Translations under genes and position numbers: made by a program
Shown here: positions 1 through 5,322 of the stretch, piece after piece
Numbering within the stretch: the first letter of the stretch is position 1
Layout: every line of letters starts with the position of its first letter
NCBI GenBank assembly: GCA_022822575.1
Contig: JAJEBJ010000292.1
Coordinates: forward strand, 1 to 9,163
DNA length: 9,163 nucleotides
Source of the DNA: Alphaproteobacteria bacterium
GTDB taxonomy: Bacteria; Pseudomonadota; Alphaproteobacteria; SP197
Reading direction: 5' to 3'
Notes under the pieces: generated by a model
The model's database searches: none
Told to the model about the DNA's origin: nothing
Seen by the model: the letters and a program-made list of their open reading frames with translations, nothing else

Positions 1-1
1 C

Positions 2-2569
2 GACAACCCGCTGGCCGCCGCCACGGGTCATCGCATCTGCAACGACTGCATGAAGGCCTGCATCTACCAGAAGCAGGAACCTGTCGACATTCCGCAGGTC
101 GAGACCCGTACGCTGAAAGACGTCCTGGCCCTGCCCTGGGGGTTCGAGATCTACAGCCTGCTGTCCCGGTGGAACCCCCTCAACCTGACGCACCCCGTGC
201 CGCGCCCGCCGTCCGGGCGCCGCGTGCTGGTGGTGGGCACCGGCCCCGCCGGCTTCAGCCTTGCCCATCATCTTCAGAATGACGGCCACACGGTCGTGGC
301 CATCGACGGGCTCAAGATCGAACCCCTCGATCCGGAGGTCTCCGGCATCGACGTCTTCGGCAACCGGAGGGCATTCCGGCCCATCCGCGACATCGCCGAA
401 CTCCACGAATCCCTCGACGACAGGGTGATGGCGGGATTCGGCGGCGTGGCCGAGTACGGCATCACGGTGCGCTGGGACAAGAATTTCCTCAAGCTGATAC
501 GCCTGCAACTGGAACGCCGTTCGTCGTTCCGGATGTACGGCGGTGTTCGTTTCGGTGGCACGGTGACCATCGAAAGCGCCTTCGCCATGGGCTTTGACCA
601 CATCGCTCACTGTGCCGGAGCCGGACGCCCGCAACTCATCGACATGCCCAACGCTCTCGCCCGGGGTGTCCGCATGGCGTCCGACTTTCTCATGGCGCTG
701 CAGTTGACCGGCGCCGCAAGACAGGTGTCGATCGCCAATCTCCAGCTTCGCCTTCCTGCCGTCGTCATCGGCGGTGGGCTGACGGCGATCGACACGGCGA
801 CCGAGGCCCTTGCCTACTACCCGCGTCAGGTCGAACGGTTCCTCGAACGCTACCGGATCCTTGTTTCCGAACTCGGTGAAGAGCATGTCCGGGCTTCGTG
901 GAGCGAGGAAGAGGCTCTTGTCGCCGACAGCTTCATGGATCATGCGAGGGCGCTCGCCCGTGAGCGCGAGGAGGCAGCCAGGGACAACCGCGAGCCGGAT
1001 GTTCTGGGCCTTCTCGATTCGTGGGGCGGGGTCACCATCGCCTACCGTCGCGACCTGACCGAGGCGCCGAGCTACCGTCTCAACCACGAGGAGGTGGCGC
1101 TCGCCCTCCAGGAAGGAATCCGACTGGCGCCGGGGCTGGTTCCGGTTGCGGTCGAGGTCGACCGGCACCGCCATGTCAACGGGGTCCGCTTTTCGGACGG
1201 CGATGGCAGCGAACACGTACTCGAGGCACGCGCCCTCCTGGTGGCCGCCGGAACCCGCCCGAACACCGTCCTGGCGCGGGAATCGGACATCGTGTCGATG
1301 GACGGCCGCTTCTTTCAGGCGCTCGACGGCGCAGGCAGGCCCGTCACGCCCGAAGCGAGCGTCAAGCCGGACCAGGCCCACGTCCTGATGTACCTGGACG
1401 AGGAAGCCCGAGGGGTGAGCTACCACGGCGACCTCCACCCGAGCTTTGCCGGGAACGTCGTCAAGGCGCTCGGTGGCGCCAAGCGTGCGTGGCCCGTGAT
1501 CTCGGACATGCTGGGTCGGCTGGACCGTCTCCCGCAACAGGACAGCGACGTCTTCTTCCGAGATCTCGATTCCCGGTTCATCGCCCGCGTCACCAGGGTA
1601 ACAAGGCTGACGCCCACCATCGTCGAGGTCGAGGTCGAGGCGCCGGAGGCCGCCAGGGCCTTCCGCCCGGGCCAGTTCTACCGCCTGCAGAACTTCGAGG
1701 CCTGCGCCCCACGGGGTCGGGACGGCACGCTGCTGGCCATGGAACCCTTGGCCATGACGGGTGCTGGCATCTCGGCGGATGCGACCCGGATCAGCATCAT
1801 CGGTCTCGAGATGGGCGGATCTTCCGACCTGATGGGGCATCTCGAACCGGACGAGCCGGTCATCCTGATGGGTCCGACTGGCAGTCCGACAGAGATCCCG
1901 TCATCCGGGAACGTTCTCCTGGTGGGCGGGGGGCTGGGCAACGCCGTTCTCTTTTCCATCGGCCAGGCGATGCGACGGGCCGGTTCACGGGTGCTCTATT
2001 GCGCCGGGTACCGCAAGGTCATTGACCGCTACAAGACCGAAGAGATCGAGGCTGCGGCGGATGCCGTGATCTGGGCCTGCGAGGAGGCGCCTGGATACCG
2101 CCCGGCGCGGCCCCAGGATCGCAGCTTTGTCGGCAACGTCGTCGAGGCCCTCCTTGCCTACCAGGAAGGACGGCTCGGTGAACCGCCCGTCGATCTTGGC
2201 GACATCGACCGTATCATCTCCATCGGTTCGGATCGCATGATGGCCGCCGTCAAGGCGGCGCGATCAGGGTCTCTCAAGCCGTGGCTGAAACGCGATCATG
2301 TCGCCATCGCCTCCATCAACAGCCCCATGCAGTGCATGATGAAGGAAGTCTGCGCACAGTGCCTGCAGCCACACGTCGATCCGCGCAGTGGCGAGCAGCG
2401 CCCGCCCGTGTTCTCTTGCTTCAATCAGGACCAGCCAATGGATTGCGTCGACTTCGGCGGCCTGAATGAACGCCTCCTGCAGAACGGTGTTCAGGAGAAA
2501 CTCACCCGCCTGTGGGTCGACCGCACCCTTCGAGGCCTCTCCCTTTCCAGCCCTGGGGAACACACATGA
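2..2569 (+). CDS. NAD(P)H-dependent FAD/Fe-S oxidoreductase: GltD/NfnB-like module fused to NfnA/PyrK-like module (5' partial)
   Basis: The frame is open to the left edge, so the ATG at 50 is internal: codons from position 2 already encode a cysteine motif, C-N-D-C-M-K-A-C, resembling the Fe-S segment in front of GltD-type flavoproteins. Numbering from the ATG at 50: an FAD Rossmann motif V-V-G-T-G-P-A-G lies at 61-68; a second dinucleotide site V-I-G-G-G-L-T-A at 239-246; the GltD-type stretch V-T-I-A-Y-R-R at 328-334; and A-A-G-T-R-P at 399-404. A second module starts near 508: an FNR-type FAD barrel (F-R-P-G-Q-F at 538-543), an NAD-binding L-L-V-G-G-G-L-G-N at 623-631, and a terminal cysteine cluster C762, C768, C771, C790, C799 ending in V-D-F-x-x-L like NfnA/SudB. 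This is the order NfnB-NfnA on one chain. Inferred role: cytoplasmic electron transfer between pyridine nucleotides, flavins and Fe-S centres; substrate unknown. Oddities: a roughly 73-residue charged insertion at 254-326, and no Arg in the expected FAD motif (M-E-P-L-A-M-T at 564-570). Domain assignment is firm, the exact reaction is not. Confidence 0.85.
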   Translation, partial: DNPLAAATGHRICNDCMKACIYQKQEPVDIPQVETRTLKDVLALPWGFEIYSLLSRWNPLNLTHPVPRPPSGRRVLVVGTGPAGFSLAHHLQNDGHTVVAIDGLKIEPLDPEVSGIDVFGNRRAFRPIRDIAELHESLDDRVMAGFGGVAEYGITVRWDKNFLKLIRLQLERRSSFRMYGGVRFGGTVTIESAFAMGFDHIAHCAGAGRPQLIDMPNALARGVRMASDFLMALQLTGAARQVSIANLQLRLPAVVIGGGLTAIDTATEALAYYPRQVERFLERYRILVSELGEEHVRASWSEEEALVADSFMDHARALAREREEAARDNREPDVLGLLDSWGGVTIAYRRDLTEAPSYRLNHEEVALALQEGIRLAPGLVPVAVEVDRHRHVNGVRFSDGDGSEHVLEARALLVAAGTRPNTVLARESDIVSMDGRFFQALDGAGRPVTPEASVKPDQAHVLMYLDEEARGVSYHGDLHPSFAGNVVKALGGAKRAWPVISDMLGRLDRLPQQDSDVFFRDLDSRFIARVTRVTRLTPTIVEVEVEAPEAARAFRPGQFYRLQNFEACAPRGRDGTLLAMEPLAMTGAGISADATRISIIGLEMGGSSDLMGHLEPDEPVILMGPTGSPTEIPSSGNVLLVGGGLGNAVLFSIGQAMRRAGSRVLYCAGYRKVIDRYKTEEIEAAADAVIWACEEAPGYRPARPQDRSFVGNVVEALLAYQEGRLGEPPVDLGDIDRIISIGSDRMMAAVKAARSGSLKPWLKRDHVAIASINSPMQCMMKEVCAQCLQPHVDPRSGEQRPPVFSCFNQDQPMDCVDFGGLNERLLQNGVQEKLTRLWVDRTLRGLSLSSPGEHT
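2555..2560 (+). promoter_or_regulatory. Shine-Dalgarno for the quinone-reductase-like gene
   Basis: The purine run GGGGAA ends five bases before the ATG at 2566 and lies inside the last codons of the upstream gene. The upstream stop (TGA 2567-2569) overlaps this ATG as ATGA, the classical arrangement for translational coupling. Together they fix the start at 2566 rather than the in-frame ATG at 2512, which would add 18 residues ahead of the M-K-V-L-I-V flavodoxin-fold first strand. Confidence 0.7.
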
Positions 2570-3132
2570 AGGTTCTCATCGTCCTGGCTCATCCCCGAAG
2601 GGATTCCCTGACCGGCCAGGTCGCCGATGCGGTCGCCGCCGGCCTCGACCAGGCGGGACACCAGACAGAGATCGCAGATCTCTATCGCGAGGGCTTCGAC
2701 CCTCTGCTGCTGCCGGAAGACGAGCCTGACTGGGGGCGCGAGGACAAGGTCTACAGCGATGCCGTGCGCCGGGAAATGGCGCGACTGGATCGCAACGAGG
2801 CCATCATCCTCGTGTTTCCCATCTGGTGGTGGTCGTTTCCGGCCATGTTGAAGGGCTGGGTCGATCGCGTCTGGAACAAGGACTATGCCTATGGCTCCAA
2901 GACGCTCGGCCATCGCAAGGCGCTCGCCATCGGCCTCTCTGCCTCAGATGCGGAAACCTATGCGCGAACCGGACAGGACGTGGCCATCGAGACGGAGGTC
3001 GTGAAAGGGCTCTTCCAGTACTGCGGTATCGACGACGCCGGCTTCATCTTCCTCCACCATTCGACCGACGGCGGCAGCCGGGCCGCAGGCATGATCCGCG
3101 AGGCCCGCGACATCGGCCGCACCTTCGCCTGA
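2566..3132 (+). CDS. NAD(P)H:quinone oxidoreductase-like flavoprotein (flavodoxin fold, NQO1/MdaB/KefF type)
   Basis: The 188-residue product starts with the first beta strand and flavin-phosphate loop of the flavodoxin-like NAD(P)H dehydrogenase (quinone) family: M-K-V-L-I-V-L-A-H-P followed by S-L-T (residues 1-16). The family signature F-P-I-W-W-W-S-F-P-A-M-L-K-G-W-V-D-R-V, which packs on the flavin isoalloxazine, is at 84-102. The length matches single-domain members. Such enzymes are soluble and pass two electrons from NAD(P)H through bound FMN or FAD to quinones or other acceptors. There is no signal peptide and no membrane segment. The gene overlaps the preceding multi-domain flavoprotein by four bases, so the two are almost certainly co-translated and may act in the same redox step; that link is inference. 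The substrate cannot be read from sequence, so no gene symbol is given. Confidence 0.88.
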   Translation: MKVLIVLAHPRRDSLTGQVADAVAAGLDQAGHQTEIADLYREGFDPLLLPEDEPDWGREDKVYSDAVRREMARLDRNEAIILVFPIWWWSFPAMLKGWVDRVWNKDYAYGSKTLGHRKALAIGLSASDAETYARTGQDVAIETEVVKGLFQYCGIDDAGFIFLHHSTDGGSRAAGMIREARDIGRTFA

Positions 3133-3266
3133 GATCCTCGATACATGAGCGGCGCCGGACGTTCAGCCTGGTCCTGCGTGAGGAGATCTCCGCGTTCGGT
3201 GTCAGGCCGTGACAGTGCCTTCAGCGGCGAGGGTTGTGCTGCGACGGGGACAGCGCTGACAGGCTG
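3133..3266. other. Convergent intergenic gap without a clear intrinsic terminator
   Basis: This 134-base gap separates the stops of the plus-strand oxidoreductase and minus-strand hslU. It should hold terminators for both, but no GC-rich stem followed by a T run is visible on either strand. It does hold several small dyads: the perfect palindrome GGAGATCTCC at 3182-3191, TGTCA-N5-TGACA at 3200-3214, and CAGCGCTG at 3251-3258. No plausible gene is seen. Termination may be Rho-dependent or rely on weak hairpins. Confidence 0.5.
3200..3214. repeat. Inverted repeat TGTCA-N5-TGACA
   Basis: Two perfect 5-base arms flank the loop GGCCG between the convergent stops of the oxidoreductase and hslU. 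As RNA this is a short 5-bp hairpin with no T tract, so it is a poor intrinsic terminator. A dyad with the same arms and a 6-base spacer occurs in the hslV-hslU gap. Function is unknown and short arms can arise by chance. Confidence 0.35.
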
Positions 3267-4577
3267 CTAGAGGATGAAGCGCCCGAGATCGGTGTTCCTC
3301 GCCAGATCGCCCACTCTCTCCTCGACGAACGCGGCATCGATGACGACGGTGTCGCCGCTGCGGTCGGGAGCGGTGAAGCTGATATCTTCCAGGAGTTTTT
3401 CCATGACGGTGTGCAGACGGCGGGCGCCGATGTTCTCCACGGTCTCGTTGATCTTGGCGGCAAGGTCGGCAAGAGCGTCGATCGCCACTTCGTGAAAGTC
3501 GAGCACGATGTCCTCGGTCGCGAGGAGCGCGGTGTACTGGATGATGAGGCTGTTCTCGGGCTCGGTCAGGATGCGCCGGAAGTCGTGCCGGTCGAGGGCC
3601 TGGAGTTCGACGCGATTCGGCAGCCGCCCTTGCAGTTCCGGCAACAGGTCCGACGGCTTGGCGAGATGGAAGGCGCCCGAACAGATAAACAGGATATGGT
3701 CGGTCTTCACGGATCCGTGCTTGGTGGCGACCGTCGTACCCTCGATGAGAGGCAGCAGGTCGCGCTGCACGCCCTCGCGGGAGACATCGGCGCCAACCCG
3801 CTCGTTGCGGGCAGTGATCTTGTCGATCTCGTCGATGAAGACGATGCCATTCTGCTCCACGGCCTCGATCGCCGCGCGGATCACCATCTCCTCGTCAAGC
3901 AGCTTGTCGGACTCTTCGGCAATCAGGACATCATAGCTTTCGGCAACCCTCATCTTGCGCCGGCGTGTCTGGTTGCCCAGCACCTTGCCGAAGACATCGT
4001 TGAGATTGAGCATTCCCATCTGGGCGCCCGGCATGCCGGGAATGTCGAAGGTGGGCAGTGTACTGCCACCGGCATCCTGAAGATCCAGCTCCACTTCCTT
4101 GTCGTCAAGGTCCCCTTTGCGCAGCCGGTCACGCATCTTGTTGCGGGTCTCCTGGCTTGCCTTGTCACCGACCAGGGCGTCAATGACCCGTTCCTCGGCG
4201 GCCAGTTCCGCTCGCGCCTCGACCTCCTTGCGCATGTCCTCGCGGGTGCTGGTGATTGCTGTCTCCACAAGATCGCGGACGATCTGCTCGACGTCGCGTC
4301 CCACATAGCCGACTTCGGTGAACTTGGTCGCCTCAACCTTGAGAAAGGGCGCATTGGAGAGCCGGGCAAGGCGGCGCGCGATTTCGGTCTTGCCGACACC
4401 GGTGGGGCCGATCATCAGGATGTTCTTGGGCAGCACCTCTTCCTTGAGATCATCCGGCAGCTGCTGGCGGCGCCAGCGATTGCGCAGGGCGATCGCCACC
4501 GCCCGCTTGGCATCGGTCTGGCCAATGATGAACCGGTCGAGTTCGGAGACGATCTCGCGGGGAGAGAACGATGTCAT
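3267..4577 (-). CDS. hslU: ATP-dependent protease ATPase subunit HslU (ClpY)
   Basis: HslU is the AAA+ unfoldase ring that feeds substrates to the HslV peptidase in the cytoplasm. The 436-residue product has the family's usual length and all key elements: the N-terminal I-V-S-E-L-D-R-F-I-I-G-Q (9-20); Walker A G-P-T-G-V-G-K-T (57-64); the pore loop G-Y-V-G (90-93); the HslU-specific intermediate (I) domain, roughly 105-230; Walker B I-V-F-I-D-E-I-D (245-252); G-R-L-P-N-R-V-E-L (317-325); the sensor-2 region G-A-R-R-L-H-T-V (384-391); and the C-terminal tail ending R-F-I-L, which inserts into HslV. The start is ATG at 4577, because AGGGAGG at 4583-4589 sits five bases upstream; the adjacent GTG at 4580 would be too close to it. 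hslU lies 42 bases downstream of hslV on the same strand, as in other proteobacterial hslVU operons. Nothing suggests loss of function. Confidence 0.97.
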   Translation of the reverse strand: MTSFSPREIVSELDRFIIGQTDAKRAVAIALRNRWRRQQLPDDLKEEVLPKNILMIGPTGVGKTEIARRLARLSNAPFLKVEATKFTEVGYVGRDVEQIVRDLVETAITSTREDMRKEVEARAELAAEERVIDALVGDKASQETRNKMRDRLRKGDLDDKEVELDLQDAGGSTLPTFDIPGMPGAQMGMLNLNDVFGKVLGNQTRRRKMRVAESYDVLIAEESDKLLDEEMVIRAAIEAVEQNGIVFIDEIDKITARNERVGADVSREGVQRDLLPLIEGTTVATKHGSVKTDHILFICSGAFHLAKPSDLLPELQGRLPNRVELQALDRHDFRRILTEPENSLIIQYTALLATEDIVLDFHEVAIDALADLAAKINETVENIGARRLHTVMEKLLEDISFTAPDRSGDTVVIDAAFVEERVGDLARNTDLGRFIL

Positions 4578-4582
4578 CACGG

Positions 4583-4589
4583 CCTCCCT
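4583..4589 (-). promoter_or_regulatory. Shine-Dalgarno of hslU
   Basis: On the minus strand AGGGAGG precedes the ATG at 4577 with a five-base spacer. It decides between two adjacent in-frame starts, GTG at 4580 and ATG at 4577, in favour of the ATG. Confidence 0.75.
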
Positions 4590-4590
4590 A

Positions 4591-4612
4591 CAGTCCTGTC
4601 AGGAGACTGACA
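4591..4612 (-). repeat. Overlapping inverted repeats in the hslV-hslU intercistronic gap
   Basis: The 42-base gap holds three overlapping dyads: CAGTC/GACTG (4591-4595 with 4605-4609), TCCTG-T-CAGGA (4594-4604) and TGTCA-N6-TGACA (4597-4612). In the hslVU mRNA this could form a small hairpin, for example CAGTCCTG paired with CAGG...ACTG with a two-base bulge, between the hslV stop and the hslU ribosome-binding site. A role in segmental stability or in setting HslU:HslV ratios is possible but inferred. There is no T run, so it is not a convincing terminator. Confidence 0.4.
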
Positions 4613-4619
4613 AGGAACG

Positions 4620-5168
4620 TCACTCTGCATCCAGCACCTCCAGGGTGACGTGGCGGTTGGTGTAGATGCAGATTTCGGCTGCGATCTCCAGACTCCGGCG
4701 GGCGACCTCTTCGGCCGAAATGCCATCAACCGCAAGGAGTGCGCGTGCCGCCGCCAGGGCGTAATTGCCGCCCGAACCGATTCCGATCAGGCCGTCCTCG
4801 GGCTCCAGAACATCGCCGGTGCCCGACACGATGAGGGAGACCGACCGGTCGGCGACCGCCATCAGGGCCTCCAGGCGCCTGAGATAACGGTCGGTGCGCC
4901 AGTCCTTGGCGAGTTCGACGCAGGATCTCGCCAATTGGCCGGGATGGCGTTCGAGCTTTTCCTCGAGCCGTTCGAACAGGGTGAAGGCATCGGCGGTCGC
5001 GCCCGCGAATCCGGCCAGTATGGAGCCAGACCCCAGTCGCCGGACCTTGACGGCGTTGGCCTTGACCACGGTGTCGCCCATGGATACCTGGCCGTCACCG
5101 GCCACGACGACACGGTCGTCGCGACGCACCGAGAGGATGGTGGTGCCGTGCCAGGGAGAGTTCGCCAT
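4620..5168 (-). CDS. hslV: ATP-dependent protease peptidase subunit HslV (ClpQ)
   Basis: HslV is the proteasome-beta-like threonine peptidase that forms a double hexamer capped by HslU. The chosen start gives 182 residues: a short propeptide M-A-N-S-P-W-H-G, then the Gly8-Thr9 autoprocessing site, so the mature protein starts T-T-I-L-S-V-R-R with the nucleophile Thr1. In mature numbering, A-G-D-G-Q is at 15-19 and the catalytic-site Lys33 is present (A-V-K-V-R-R-L). The stretch A-G-F-A-G-A-T-A-D-A-F-T-L-F-E-R (precursor 52-67) and the G-I-G-S-G-G-N-Y-A loop (129-137) are typical of the family. A longer reading from 5219 would add 17 residues unlike any HslV and would place the candidate promoter inside the gene, so ATG 5168 is preferred; only a weak GGA precedes it. 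The gene starts the hslVU operon and is divergent from dusA. Confidence 0.97.
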   Translation of the reverse strand: MANSPWHGTTILSVRRDDRVVVAGDGQVSMGDTVVKANAVKVRRLGSGSILAGFAGATADAFTLFERLEEKLERHPGQLARSCVELAKDWRTDRYLRRLEALMAVADRSVSLIVSGTGDVLEPEDGLIGIGSGGNYALAAARALLAVDGISAEEVARRSLEIAAEICIYTNRHVTLEVLDAE

Positions 5169-5197
5169 CAGGATTCCAGTCCGGTTGTCATGGGTTG

Positions 5198-5227
5198 CTA
5201 TGTGGCACCCGATCACCAAGGATCAAG
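5198..5227 (-). promoter_or_regulatory. Candidate sigma-32 (RpoH) promoter of hslVU
   Basis: On the minus strand, CTTGATC (5227-5221), a 15-base spacer and CCACATAG (5205-5198) resemble the heat-shock promoter consensus CTTGAAA - about 13 to 17 bases - CCCCATNT. Transcription would begin near 5191, leaving a leader of roughly 20 to 25 bases before the hslV ATG at 5168. hslVU is a classical RpoH target in proteobacteria, so position and context agree. The match is by eye and imperfect in both boxes. Confidence 0.45.
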
Positions 5228-5250
5228 GGAGGCGTTCCGATTCCGCCTCC
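5228..5250. repeat. Inverted repeat GGAGGCG-N9-CGCCTCC in the hslV/dusA divergent region
   Basis: Two perfect 7-base arms (5228-5234 and 5244-5250) with a 9-base loop abut the candidate -35 box of the hslV promoter (5221-5227) and lie about 73 bases upstream of the dusA start. It could be an operator shared by the divergent genes or a hairpin without function. The rest of the gap (5251-5322) shows no convincing sigma-70 promoter for dusA. Confidence 0.4.
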
Positions 5251-5322
5251 TCCGGCATGTCCGCAGCGGGGATGTCGAACCGGACACCCGGTCTGTGCTA
5301 CATGATCTGCCGACACGGACAC

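Noticed and set aside
1622..1639. Three tandem copies of GTCGAG
   Set aside because: They encode V-E-V-E-V-E, an expected beta strand of the FAD-binding barrel, so coding constraint explains the repeat.
1021..2025. 334-codon plus-strand frame inside the first oxidoreductase
   Set aside because: Arg/Gly/Pro-rich out-of-frame translation typical of GC-rich shadows; the other frame has clear FAD and NAD motifs.
3182..3191. Perfect palindrome GGAGATCTCC in the convergent gap as a terminator
   Set aside because: A palindrome without a loop or T run is not an intrinsic terminator; ten-base palindromes also occur by chance.
3234..4610. 458-codon open frame on the plus strand opposite hslU
   Set aside because: It mirrors a highly conserved hslU with intact Walker motifs. 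Long antisense frames are expected in GC-rich DNA, and this translation shows no domain.
5169..5219. 17-residue N-terminal extension of HslV
   Set aside because: HslV needs only a short propeptide before Gly-Thr, and the candidate promoter lies inside the extension.
4894..5322. N-terminal extension of dusA back to 4894
   Set aside because: It runs antisense through hslV and adds about 143 residues unlike DusA. The family begins a few residues before S-V-A-P-M-M.
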